Part shown: positions 29,801-39,309 of the stretch, piece by piece
How the letters are laid out: the number at the start of each line of letters is the position of its first letter
Numbering within the stretch: the first letter of the stretch is position 1
DNA from: Cacconaster sp045641345
GTDB taxonomy: Bacteria; Bacteroidota; Bacteroidia; Bacteroidales; UBA932
Reading direction: 5' to 3'
Assembly: GCA_045641345.1 (NCBI GenBank)
Contig: JAZUGR010000012.1
Coordinates: 1-44,752 of the forward strand
DNA: 44,752 nucleotides
Notes under the pieces: model-generated
Seen by the model: the letters and a program-made list of their open reading frames with translations, nothing else
Told to the model about the DNA's origin: nothing
Databases searched by the model: none
Program-made: the position numbers and the translations under genes

Positions 29801-32800
29801 ATGCTGCAAAAATCTAATAATCAGCGCATTACATTCGCGACATCCAAAATCCTGCTTGACTATCCGGATTTTCTGGAGGTGCAGCTGAAATCATTCAAGG
29901 ATTTCTTCCAGCTTGACACCACAGCCGAAAACCGCAAGGATGAAGGATTATACAAAGTATTTCAGGAGGTATTCCCCATAACGGATACCCGCAACAATTT
30001 CGTGCTCGAATTCATCGACTATTTCGTCGAGCCGCCCCGCTATTCCATCGACGAATGTCTGGACCGCGGGCTTACTTACAGCGTTCCTCTGAAAGCGAAA
30101 CTCAAGCTGTATTGTACCGACCCCGAGCACGAGGATTTCGACACCGTGATACAGGATGTATACCTTGGATCAATCCCGTATATGACACCCCGCGGAACGT
30201 TCGTCATCAACGGTTCGGAACGCATAGTTGTATCACAGCTTCACCGCTCGCCGGGTGTATTCTTCGGCCAGAGCCTGCACGCCAACGGCACACAGCTCTA
30301 TTCGGCCAGGATAATCCCGTTCAGAGGATCGTGGATCGAGTTTGCCACCGACATCAACAACGTGATGTACGCATACATCGACCGCAAGAAAAAGTTACCG
30401 GTGACCACCCTTCTGAGGGCCATCGGATTCAATGACGACAAAGACATACTCGACATATTCGGACTTGCCAAGGAAGTCGAAGTAACCAGAGAAAACCTCA
30501 AAAAGTGCGTAGGCCAGAAGATGGCCGCCAGCGTGCTCAACAGGTGGAACGAGGACTACGTCGACGAGGATACGGGCGAGGTCGTCTACATCGAGCGCAC
30601 CGAATCCATCGTGGAGAGGGAAACCGTACTTGAGGAGAAGCATATCGAAGATATCCTCAATTCGGGCTACAAAACCATCCTCATCCACAAGGACGATGCA
30701 GCCAGTGCAGAATATGCCGTCATCCACAACACACTCCAGAAAGACCAGTGCAACTCCGAGAAGGAGGCAATCTATTATACCTACAGGCAATTGCGCAACA
30801 GCGAACCGCCCGATGAGGCTACGGCTCGCGACGTGATTGAAAAACTGTTCTTCTCCGACAAGAGATACGACCTCGGCGAAGTGGGCCGCTACCGCATCAA
30901 CAAGAAGCTCGGTCTGTCGACGCCCGCCGAAGTGAGGGTTCTCACCAAGGAGGACATCATCGAGATAATCAAATATCTCGTTCAGCTGATCAACTCCAAG
31001 GCCACGGTCGACGATATCGACCATCTGTCGAACCGCCGTATCCGCACCGTCGGCGAACAGCTTGCAAACCAGTTCAACGTGGGTCTCTCACGTATGGCAC
31101 GCACCATCCGCGAGAGGATGAACGTACGCGACAACGAAGTGTTCACCCCCACCGACCTGATCAACGCAAAGACGATGTCGTCGGTAATCAACACCTTCTT
31201 TGCGACCAGCCAGCTCTCGCAGTTCATGGACCAGATCAACCCTCTGGCCGAGATGACGCACAAGAGGCGTCTTTCCGCACTCGGCCCCGGAGGTCTGTCA
31301 CGTGAGCGCGCCGGATTCGAAGTGCGAGACGTACACTACACCCACTACGGCCGCCTCTGCCCTATCGAAACCCCTGAAGGCCCGAACATCGGCCTTATCT
31401 CTTCGCTCTGCGTCTATGCCAAGATCGACAAGCTCGGCTTCATCGAAACCCCCTACCGCAAGGTCGAGGGCGGCAAGGTCGACATGTCGCAGAATGGACT
31501 GGTGTTCCTCAGCGCCGAAGAAGAAGAGAACAAGGTGGTTGCACAGGCAAGCATCAACATCGACGGTGAAGGCAATATCCTTGACGAGCGCATCAAGTGC
31601 CGTCTCGAAGCCGACTTCCCTGTCCTGGGCAAGGAAGACATCCATCTGGTGGACGTCGCTCCCAACCAGGTTGCCTCGATTGCAGCATCCCTCATTCCTT
31701 TCCTCGAGCACGACGACGCCAACCGTGCGTTGATGGGATCCAACATGATGCGTCAGGCAGTGCCTGTCATCAAGCCGGAGGCTCCTATCGTAGGTACCGG
31801 CCTCGAAGGCCCGGTTGCCCGCGATTCGCGCACTCAGATTACCGCAGAAGGCAAGGGCGAGGTTGTATTCGTGGATGCCCGTGAAATACATATAAAATAT
31901 GACAGGACCGATGCCGAGAAATTCGTAAGCTTCGCTCCCGAAATCACGGTTTACCAGCTTCCGCAGTACCGCAAGACCAACCAGAACACCTCGATTCACC
32001 TCACCCCTGTAGTACGCAAGGGCGACAAGGTTGTCGAAGGTCAGATACTTACCGAAGGCTACGCCACCCAGAACGGCGAACTCGCCCTCGGGCGCAACCT
32101 CAAGGTGGCGTTCATGCCCTGGAAGGGATACAACTACGAGGATGCCATCGTGCTCTCCGAAAGGATGATCCGCGACGATATCCTCACTTCGATACACGTC
32201 GACGAATACATTATGGAAGTCCGCGAGACCAAGCGCGGAATGGAGGAACTCACTTCCGACATTCCCAACGTCAGCGATGACGCCACAAAGGATCTCGACG
32301 AAAATGGTATCATCCGCATCGGCGCCACAATCGAGCCGGGCGATATAATGATAGGTAAGATCACCCCCAAGGGAGAGAGCGACCCTTCACCTGAAGAGAA
32401 ACTCCTCCGCGCAATCTTCGGCGACAAGGCCGGCGACGTGAAGGATGCTTCCCTCAAGGCTTCCCCCTCGCTTTCGGGTACCATCATCGACACCAAACTC
32501 TACTCCCGCGTAACCAAGGACAACACAGCCAAGGGCAAGAAGAAGGCCAAGGAGGCCCTTCAGGAGGCCAAGGAGGAATTCGATACCAAGGTTGCGGACC
32601 TCAAGAAGATCTTCATCGACAAGCTCTGCACCCTCGTGGAGGGCAAGAAGAGCACGGGCCTCGCAGACCTTTACGGAGCCGAAATCCTTCCCAAGGGAGA
32701 AGCGTTCACCCGCGAAATCCTCTCGGGCATCGACTACGACAACATCAACCCCGTGAAGTGGACTTCCGACAAGAAGACCAACGATATGGTCAAGAAGCTC

Positions 32801-33619
32801 ATCAACAACTACCTTCTTGCCTTCAAGGAGATAGAGGCCGAGTCCAAGCGCATCAACTACAACCTCACCATCGGCGACGAACTCCCTTCGGGTGTAATGA
32901 AGCTCGCCAAGGTGTACGTTGCCAAGAAGCGCAAGATCAGGGTCGGCGACAAGATGGCGGGCCGTCACGGCAACAAGGGTATCGTAGCCAAGGTGGTAAG
33001 GGACGAAGATATGCCGTTCCTCGACAACGGAACGCCGGTCGACATCGTGCTCAACCCTCTCGGCGTGCCTTCGCGTATGAACCTCGGCCAGATTTACGAA
33101 ACCGTCCTCGGATGGGCCGGCAAGGAACTCGGGTTGAAGTTCGCCACTCCTATCTTCGATGGCGCCAGTCTTGAAGAAATCAACAAATACACCGACAAGG
33201 CAGGTCTGCCCCGCTACGGCAAGACATACCTGCGTGACGGTGGAACCGGTGAATATTTCGACCAGCCTGCAACCGTGGGTGTCATCTATATGATCAAGCT
33301 CGGTCATATGGTCGACGACAAGATGCACGCCCGCTCGATAGGCCCCTACTCACTCATCACCCAGCAGCCTCTCGGCGGTAAGGCCCAGTTCGGTGGCCAG
33401 CGTTTCGGTGAGATGGAGGTCTGGGCTCTCGAGGCATGGGGAGCGTCCAACATACTGCAGGAAATCCTCACCATCAAATCCGATGACGTCACGGGGCGTG
33501 CCCGCGCATACGAAGCAATCGTCAAGGGCGACCCGATGCCTGCTGCAGGCATACCCGAATCGCTCAACGTGCTCCTGCACGAACTCCGCGGCCTCGGGCT
33601 GAACATAAAGATGGACTAG
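29801..33619 (+). CDS. rpoB: RNA polymerase subunit beta
   Basis: A 1272-residue beta subunit of RNA polymerase. The rifampicin-pocket cluster is at about residues 470-495 (SQLSQFMDQINPLAEM then THKRRLSALGPGGL), with Q513, D516, H526 and S531 (E. coli numbering) all wild type and isoleucine at 518. Active-site lysines lie in the stretch RVGDKMAGRHGNKGIV near the C-terminus. A lysine/glutamate-rich insertion at about residues 905-945 (KGKKKAKEALQEAKEEF) is a Bacteroidota-type lineage insertion. ATG 29801 (MLQKSNNQRITF) has no Shine-Dalgarno site; the leader is AT-rich. Confidence 0.98.
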   Translation: MLQKSNNQRITFATSKILLDYPDFLEVQLKSFKDFFQLDTTAENRKDEGLYKVFQEVFPITDTRNNFVLEFIDYFVEPPRYSIDECLDRGLTYSVPLKAKLKLYCTDPEHEDFDTVIQDVYLGSIPYMTPRGTFVINGSERIVVSQLHRSPGVFFGQSLHANGTQLYSARIIPFRGSWIEFATDINNVMYAYIDRKKKLPVTTLLRAIGFNDDKDILDIFGLAKEVEVTRENLKKCVGQKMAASVLNRWNEDYVDEDTGEVVYIERTESIVERETVLEEKHIEDILNSGYKTILIHKDDAASAEYAVIHNTLQKDQCNSEKEAIYYTYRQLRNSEPPDEATARDVIEKLFFSDKRYDLGEVGRYRINKKLGLSTPAEVRVLTKEDIIEIIKYLVQLINSKATVDDIDHLSNRRIRTVGEQLANQFNVGLSRMARTIRERMNVRDNEVFTPTDLINAKTMSSVINTFFATSQLSQFMDQINPLAEMTHKRRLSALGPGGLSRERAGFEVRDVHYTHYGRLCPIETPEGPNIGLISSLCVYAKIDKLGFIETPYRKVEGGKVDMSQNGLVFLSAEEEENKVVAQASINIDGEGNILDERIKCRLEADFPVLGKEDIHLVDVAPNQVASIAASLIPFLEHDDANRALMGSNMMRQAVPVIKPEAPIVGTGLEGPVARDSRTQITAEGKGEVVFVDAREIHIKYDRTDAEKFVSFAPEITVYQLPQYRKTNQNTSIHLTPVVRKGDKVVEGQILTEGYATQNGELALGRNLKVAFMPWKGYNYEDAIVLSERMIRDDILTSIHVDEYIMEVRETKRGMEELTSDIPNVSDDATKDLDENGIIRIGATIEPGDIMIGKITPKGESDPSPEEKLLRAIFGDKAGDVKDASLKASPSLSGTIIDTKLYSRVTKDNTAKGKKKAKEALQEAKEEFDTKVADLKKIFIDKLCTLVEGKKSTGLADLYGAEILPKGEAFTREILSGIDYDNINPVKWTSDKKTNDMVKKLINNYLLAFKEIEAESKRINYNLTIGDELPSGVMKLAKVYVAKKRKIRVGDKMAGRHGNKGIVAKVVRDEDMPFLDNGTPVDIVLNPLGVPSRMNLGQIYETVLGWAGKELGLKFATPIFDGASLEEINKYTDKAGLPRYGKTYLRDGGTGEYFDQPATVGVIYMIKLGHMVDDKMHARSIGPYSLITQQPLGGKAQFGGQRFGEMEVWALEAWGASNILQEILTIKSDDVTGRARAYEAIVKGDPMPAAGIPESLNVLLHELRGLGLNIKMD

Positions 33620-33650
33620 TTCATATTTTAGGAATAAACGAAAGCAAACC

Positions 33651-36600
33651 ATGGCTTTAAAGAAAGATAACAAGGTAAAGACCAATTTCAACAGGATTGC
33701 CATCTCCCTGGCTTCGCCCGAGGCCATCCTCGAGCGTTCGTCAGGAGAGGTGCTCAAGCCCGAAACGGTCAACTACCGCACATACAAGCCCGAGAGGGAC
33801 GGCCTTTTCTGCGAAAGGATCTTCGGCCCGTCGAAGGACTATGAATGCCACTGCGGCAAGTACAAGCGCATCCGCTACCGCGGCATCGTCTGCGACCGTT
33901 GCGGCGTGGAAGTCACCGAAAAGAAAGTGCGCCGCGAGCGTATGGGGCATATCACCCTCACCGTTCCGGTGGCACACATCTGGTACTTCCGCTCCACCCC
34001 CAACAAGATAGGTTACCTGCTCGGCATTCCGTCAAAGAAACTTGAGGCAATCATCTATTACGAAAAATACGTGGTTGTCAATGCCGGTGCCGCTGCCGAA
34101 CTTGGTGAGCACGGAGTAAAGGACCTCGACCTCCTCTCGGAGGACGAATACCTCGACATCCTCGACAGGCTTCCCAAGGAGAACCAGCAGCTTCCTGACG
34201 ACGACCCCGACAAATTCAGGGCCGGTATGGGCGCCGAGGTGATATACGACATGCTCAAGGCGCTCGACCTCGACAAGCTCTCGTGGGAGCTCCGCAGCAA
34301 GAGTTCGACCGAGACCTCCCAGCAGAGGAAAGCAGAGGCCCTCAAGAGGCTCAGCGTAATCGAGGCATTCCGTGAATCCAAGGAAATCAACCATCCCGAA
34401 TGGATGATAATGAAGGTGATTCCGGTCACTCCTCCCGATCTGCGCCCTCTCGTTCCGCTGGATGGCGGACGTTTCGCGACCTCCGACGTCAACGACCTCT
34501 ACCGTCGCGTGATAATCCGTAACAACCGCCTCAAGAGGCTCATCGAAATCAAGGCTCCCGAAGTCATCCTGCGCAACGAAAAGCGTATGCTCCAGGAGGC
34601 GGTGGACTCGCTTTTCGACAATTCACGCAAGTCGAATGCCGTGAAGAACGAATCCAACCGTACCCTCAAGTCACTTTCCGACAACCTCAAGGGCAAGCAG
34701 GGACGCTTCCGCCAGAACCTCCTCGGCAAGCGTGTCGACTATTCGGCACGTTCGGTAATCGTCGTAGGCCCTGAACTCAGGATGCACGAGTGCGGTCTGC
34801 CCAAGTTTATGGCGGCCGAGCTCTACAAGCCGTTCATCATCCGCAAGCTCATCGAGCGCGGCATAGTCAAGACAGTCAAGAGCGCCAAGAAGATAGTTGA
34901 CCGCAAGGAGCCTGTAATCTGGGATATCCTCGAAAACGTCATGAAGGGTCATCCCGTGCTCCTCAACCGTGCACCTACCCTTCACCGTCTCGGTATCCAG
35001 GCTTTCCAGCCCAGAATGATAGAGGGCAAGGCAATCCAGCTCCATCCTCTGGCCTGCACCGCATTCAACGCCGACTTCGATGGCGACCAGATGGCGGTTC
35101 ACCTGCCACTGGGCAATGCAGCCATACTCGAAGCCCAGCTCCTGATGCTCGGAAGCCACAATATCCTCAACCCCGCGAACGGTGCGCCTATCACGGTGCC
35201 TTCGCAGGATATGGTCCTCGGTCTGTATTACATCACCAAGGAAAGGGCCGGCGCCAAGGGTGAAGGTCTCACCTTCTACGGTCCCGAAGAGGTTATTATA
35301 GCCTACAACGAGCACCGCATCACCCTCCAGACCAAGATAAAGGTCCGCCTCCCCATCGACAAGTGCGACCTGTCGAAAGGATACTCGATCGTGGATACCA
35401 CCCCGGGCAGGATAGTGTTCAACAGTCTCGTGCCCGACGAGGTGCCCTATATCAATATGCTCCTCAAGAAGAAGAACCTCCGCGACATCATCGGCGAGGT
35501 GCTCAAGTACACGGGAGTGGCACGCACCTCGATGTTCCTCGACGACATCAAGAACCTCGGTTACAAGATGGCGTTCAAGGGTGGACTGTCATTCAACCTG
35601 GGCGACGTGCTCGTGCCTGAGGAGAAAGCATCCCTCATCGACAAGGCATACTCCGAGGTTGATGAGATCCAGAGCAATTTCGGGATGGGTTTCATCACCA
35701 ACAACGAGCGGTACAACAAGGTGATCGACGTATGGTCGAAGACCAACAACGATCTTACCAAGATAGTCGAGAAGCAGATCGCCAACGACAATCAGGGTTT
35801 CAACCCCGTATATATGATGCTCGACTCAGGAGCCCGCGGCTCCAAGGAGCAGATCCGCCAGCTGTGCGGAATGCGAGGCCTGATGGCCAAGCCTCAGAAG
35901 TCCGGTTCTACCGGAGCCGACATCATCGAGAACCCTATTCTGGCCAACTTCAAGGAAGGTCTGAGCGTCCTCGAGTATTTCATCTCCACCCACGGTGCAC
36001 GAAAGGGTCTTGCCGATACCGCACTTAAAACTGCGGATGCAGGTTACCTCACCCGCCGTCTGGTTGACGTGTCGCACGACGTGATAGTCAACGGAGAGCC
36101 CTGCGGCACCCTCCGCGGCCTTGTGGCTACTGCCATCAAGGACAAGGACGAGGTTGTGGAATCGCTCGGAGAGCGTATCCTCGGCCGTACCACGGTACAC
36201 GACATCTACAATCCCCTCACCGGAGAACTCATCATAGCATCCGGAGAGATGATTACCGAGCCCATAGCCGATCTGATCGAGAGCCTGCCTATAGAGCAGG
36301 TCGAAATCCGCTCGGTACTCACCTGCGAATCCCGCAAGGGCGTCTGCGCAAAATGCTACGGACGCAACCTTTCGACCGGACGTATGGTCGAAAAGGGCGA
36401 AGTTGTGGGTGTCATTGCAGCACAGTCAATCGGTGAGCCTGGTACACAGCTTACCCTCCGTACCTTCCACGTCGGCGGTACCGCGTCGAGCGTCGCAGCC
36501 GACAGTGAAATCGTATCGAAGTATGACGAAGGCCATCTCGAGTTTACCGACCTGCGTACGATTACCAAGCAGGACGAAAGGGGCGACCACGCAATCGTCG

Positions 36601-37922
36601 TGAGCCGCACCACCGAAATGCGCATCGTCCACAACGTTACAGGAATCACCCTGGCCCAGTACGACATCCCTTACGGCACCGAACTCTTCAAGAGCGAAGG
36701 TGACAAGATTGCCAAGGGCGACAGGATATGCACGTGGGATCCGTACAACGCGCTTACCATTACCGAGATTGCAGGAAAGATCGTATTCTCCGGCCTCGAA
36801 GAGGGCAAGAACTGCCACGAGGAACTCGGCGACGAGTTCTCGATGCACCACGATATGGTGATTATCGAAACCAAGGACAAGACCTCCAACCCTGTCATCC
36901 GGATTGTGGATGGAAACGGCAAGGAACTCAAGCAGTACAACTTGCCTGTAGGAGCCCACATAACCGTAGAGGACGGCCAGCAGGCAAACGTAGGCGACAT
37001 AATCTTCAAGATTCCGAGGTCGGTAGGCAAGTCGGGCGATATCACCGGCGGTCTGCCCCGCGTCACCGAACTGTTCGAGGCCCGCAACCCGTCGAATCCC
37101 GCAATCGTATCGGAAATCAACGGTGAGGTCATCCTCGGCAACATCCGCCGCGGTAGCCGCGAGGTTACGGTCAAGAACAAGGACGGCAATACCAAGAGCT
37201 ACCTCGTTCCCACCACCAAGCAGCTGCTTGTGCAGGAAAACGACTATGTCAAGGCCGGTATGCCCCTTTCGGACGGTGCGGTATCGCCCTCGAACATTCT
37301 CGAAATCCTCGGCCCCATCAAGGTGCAGGAATACATCGTCAACGAAGTTCAGGCCGTGTACCGTATGCAGGGCGTGAAAATCAACGACAAGCACTTCGAA
37401 ATCATCGTTCGTCAGATGATGCGCAAGGTCGAGATAGAAGATCCGGGCGACACCCGCTTCCTCGCCGAGCAGCTCGTCGACAAGTGGGAATTCACCGACG
37501 AAAACGATGCTATATTCGACAAGATGGTGGTTACCGATCCCGGTGATTCCACGCAGCTGCATGCCGGCGAAATCGTCACGGTAAGGGCTCTGCGCGACGA
37601 GAACTCGCTTCTCAAGCGCCAGGACCTCAAGACCGTCACAGCCCGCGAGGCACAGCCTGCGACCTGCCGCCAGATACTTCAGGGTATCACAAGGGCCGCT
37701 CTCAAGACGAGCAGCTTTATGTCGGCAGCCTCGTTCCAGGAAACCACCAAGGTGCTCAGCGAAGCCGCGATACGCGGCAAGGTTGACCTGCTCGAAGGCC
37801 TGAAGGAAAACGTGATCTGCGGACATCTCATCCCCGCAGGAACCGGCCAGAGGGACTTCGACAACCTTATCGTTGCATCCAAGGACGAATATATGAAACA
37901 GATGATGATGGTGGACGAATAG
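33651..37922 (+). CDS. rpoC: RNA polymerase subunit beta prime
   Basis: A 1423-residue beta-prime subunit. The N-terminal zinc site CHCGKYKRIRYRGIVCDRCG is at about residues 66-85, the clamp and rudder (GRFRQNLLGKRVDYSARSV) at about 350-370, the magnesium-binding loop NADFDGDQM at about 473-481, the trigger loop and bridge helix region further on, and the second zinc site CESRKGVCAKCYG at about 892-904. It starts 31 bases after rpoB and ends with a strong terminator. Confidence 0.98.
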   Translation: MALKKDNKVKTNFNRIAISLASPEAILERSSGEVLKPETVNYRTYKPERDGLFCERIFGPSKDYECHCGKYKRIRYRGIVCDRCGVEVTEKKVRRERMGHITLTVPVAHIWYFRSTPNKIGYLLGIPSKKLEAIIYYEKYVVVNAGAAAELGEHGVKDLDLLSEDEYLDILDRLPKENQQLPDDDPDKFRAGMGAEVIYDMLKALDLDKLSWELRSKSSTETSQQRKAEALKRLSVIEAFRESKEINHPEWMIMKVIPVTPPDLRPLVPLDGGRFATSDVNDLYRRVIIRNNRLKRLIEIKAPEVILRNEKRMLQEAVDSLFDNSRKSNAVKNESNRTLKSLSDNLKGKQGRFRQNLLGKRVDYSARSVIVVGPELRMHECGLPKFMAAELYKPFIIRKLIERGIVKTVKSAKKIVDRKEPVIWDILENVMKGHPVLLNRAPTLHRLGIQAFQPRMIEGKAIQLHPLACTAFNADFDGDQMAVHLPLGNAAILEAQLLMLGSHNILNPANGAPITVPSQDMVLGLYYITKERAGAKGEGLTFYGPEEVIIAYNEHRITLQTKIKVRLPIDKCDLSKGYSIVDTTPGRIVFNSLVPDEVPYINMLLKKKNLRDIIGEVLKYTGVARTSMFLDDIKNLGYKMAFKGGLSFNLGDVLVPEEKASLIDKAYSEVDEIQSNFGMGFITNNERYNKVIDVWSKTNNDLTKIVEKQIANDNQGFNPVYMMLDSGARGSKEQIRQLCGMRGLMAKPQKSGSTGADIIENPILANFKEGLSVLEYFISTHGARKGLADTALKTADAGYLTRRLVDVSHDVIVNGEPCGTLRGLVATAIKDKDEVVESLGERILGRTTVHDIYNPLTGELIIASGEMITEPIADLIESLPIEQVEIRSVLTCESRKGVCAKCYGRNLSTGRMVEKGEVVGVIAAQSIGEPGTQLTLRTFHVGGTASSVAADSEIVSKYDEGHLEFTDLRTITKQDERGDHAIVVSRTTEMRIVHNVTGITLAQYDIPYGTELFKSEGDKIAKGDRICTWDPYNALTITEIAGKIVFSGLEEGKNCHEELGDEFSMHHDMVIIETKDKTSNPVIRIVDGNGKELKQYNLPVGAHITVEDGQQANVGDIIFKIPRSVGKSGDITGGLPRVTELFEARNPSNPAIVSEINGEVILGNIRRGSREVTVKNKDGNTKSYLVPTTKQLLVQENDYVKAGMPLSDGAVSPSNILEILGPIKVQEYIVNEVQAVYRMQGVKINDKHFEIIVRQMMRKVEIEDPGDTRFLAEQLVDKWEFTDENDAIFDKMVVTDPGDSTQLHAGEIVTVRALRDENSLLKRQDLKTVTAREAQPATCRQILQGITRAALKTSSFMSAASFQETTKVLSEAAIRGKVDLLEGLKENVICGHLIPAGTGQRDFDNLIVASKDEYMKQMMMVDE

Positions 37923-37946
37923 CCCGCCCATCATCGATGATACCGA

Positions 37947-37982
37947 CAACCCCGTGGCCTATGGCCACGGGGTTGTTTTTTT
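37947..37982 (+). terminator. Rho-independent terminator of the rpoBC operon
   Basis: A perfect 13-bp stem CAACCCCGTGGCC / GGCCACGGGGTTG with a three-base loop, followed by seven T, 24 bases after the rpoC stop. Confidence 0.95.
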
Positions 37983-38002
37983 ACAAGCCCTCCTGAGACG
38001 GC

Positions 38003-38040
38003 AAAAAACAGGCGCGGAACCATCGGTGGCCCCGCGCCTG
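38003..38040 (-). terminator. Rho-independent terminator of the SusC/D-like operon
   Basis: Read on the minus strand: a 9-bp GC-rich stem (CAGGCGCGG / CCGCGCCTG) enclosing a partly paired 14-base interior, followed by six T, 25 bases after the last lipoprotein stop. Confidence 0.9.
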
Positions 38041-38064
38041 AAAACCTTATTGAGACGGCTGCAA

Positions 38065-38589
38065 TTAATTTATTGCAGGGAGATCCCAGTCGTCCTTGTA
38101 AACGCCGTCATCCTCGGGATAACCCGTATAACGGTAGCCTACTATATAGTAGGTATAGCCATATTCGGGTTCATCGTCGTTGTACTGAACGTACATCTCG
38201 ATCTTGTCACATTTGCCGCCCGAAACAGGAGCAAAAGTTCCGTCAGGGGTTACCTTGCCGTTGAAGATCTTGACGCCTGCGCCATATACGATATCATCAT
38301 ATACCTTGCCGGGAGTACCGAAGGTAGCCTTTGATGCATCGCAGTCGACCTTGCACTGTACATGCCAGAAGCCATCCTGAACCCACATTTCGGTAGGAAG
38401 GTTTGCTGCAGTATTGAAGGTGGAGAAATCGGCTTCATAGTAGTACACCCATTCGCCACCATCTTCATAATATACCGTGCACATCCAGGTTCCGGCAAGA
38501 GATTCGGTTGCAGTGCCCTCGTGAGGGAACTTGCTGCAGGAAGTGCAGGCAATCAACGCTGCTGCAAACAATATAAACAGTTTTTTCAT
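38065..38589 (-). CDS. Lipid_bd-like lipoprotein of the SusC/D locus
   Basis: A 174-residue predicted lipoprotein: signal MKKLFILFAAALIACTSC with the lipid cysteine at residue 18, then a compact beta-rich domain with many aromatic residues (GTWMCTVYYEDGGEWVYYYE, TEMWVQDGFWHVQCKVDCD). The pattern resembles the Bacteroidota lipid-binding/putative hydrolase family (Lipid_bd) commonly encoded after SusC/SusD-like pairs. It is the last gene of the operon, four bases after its neighbour, with a terminator downstream. Probably an outer-membrane surface or periplasmic accessory protein; ligand unknown. Confidence 0.75.
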   Translation of the reverse strand: MKKLFILFAAALIACTSCSKFPHEGTATESLAGTWMCTVYYEDGGEWVYYYEADFSTFNTAANLPTEMWVQDGFWHVQCKVDCDASKATFGTPGKVYDDIVYGAGVKIFNGKVTPDGTFAPVSGGKCDKIEMYVQYNDDEPEYGYTYYIVGYRYTGYPEDDGVYKDDWDLPAIN

Positions 38590-38593
38590 ATTA

Positions 38594-39292
38594 TCAGTCT
38601 TTTTCCAATGTTATACAAAAAGTCATACTTCCAGCGTACGATACATCATAGGAAATTTCACTGCCGGTATAAACGCCAGTGAAACTGTCGATGGAGTCGC
38701 CCCAACCGGGAATATAAGCATCAAGACACGTTACGGCAGATCCATCAACCTTGATTGTACCACCCATAGCGTAAGCGGAACCATAGCCTGCCCTCTGGGC
38801 ATACCAGCCGGCAAACAGGTCGTCAACTTCATAGACGCCGTCGCCCTGTCCGATAATGACTACGGTGAACTCGGCGCCAAAGGCAGCTTTTGATTGTGTT
38901 GCTCCATCATCATAGTCACGATATGAATCAGAAGTATTGTGCCACAAGCCCTCAATAGGATCAGCAGGGTCGAAGACAGCTACGGTACGGGTTGCGGTAT
39001 TGCTGAAGCCGTCTTCGTTGGCCACTGAATAAGTGATGGTATAAAGGCCCGAAGTCGTTTCATCGAGATCCGAATCGACAATAACCTGATCGGTTACGTC
39101 AACCCCGTTGAGGACAGCCTTATAGCCCGGCTCCTCATACGTCGAGTTCAGGTCGATAGCCATAAATTCATCGCCCTCGAGCTCGAGTGTAGGATAGTAG
39201 GTTATTTTCTGGTTTACGGAATGGTCTATTTTCTCGCATGATACAAGAGATATCAATGCGACGAGACTGAATGCATAAATCAATTTTTTCAT
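38594..39292 (-). CDS. DUF5012/BT_2262-like lipoprotein with Ig-like domain
   Basis: A 232-residue predicted lipoprotein: signal MKKLIYAFSLVALISLVSC, lipid cysteine at residue 19. Residues about 30-110 look like a DUF5011-type immunoglobulin-like domain (YEEPGYKAVLNGVDVTDQV, GLYTITYSVANEDGFSNTATRTV), followed by a C-terminal domain like those of DUF5012 proteins in Sus-like loci. I chose ATG 39292, since the ATG at 39307 overlaps the ribosome site GGAGGGAG. Likely displayed at the outer-membrane surface to help SusC/D capture ligand (inference). Confidence 0.78.
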   Translation of the reverse strand: MKKLIYAFSLVALISLVSCEKIDHSVNQKITYYPTLELEGDEFMAIDLNSTYEEPGYKAVLNGVDVTDQVIVDSDLDETTSGLYTITYSVANEDGFSNTATRTVAVFDPADPIEGLWHNTSDSYRDYDDGATQSKAAFGAEFTVVIIGQGDGVYEVDDLFAGWYAQRAGYGSAYAMGGTIKVDGSAVTCLDAYIPGWGDSIDSFTGVYTGSEISYDVSYAGSMTFCITLEKD

Positions 39293-39309
39293 AATTTCTC
39301 CCTCCATAA

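Noticed and set aside
31200..31290. Rifampicin-resistance mutation in rpoB
   Set aside because: The main resistance positions match the sensitive residues; isoleucine at the 518-equivalent is probably lineage variation, not acquired resistance.
36426..37949. Long minus-strand open frame of about 500 codons
   Set aside because: Antisense shadow of rpoC, with no family motif and an implausible composition.
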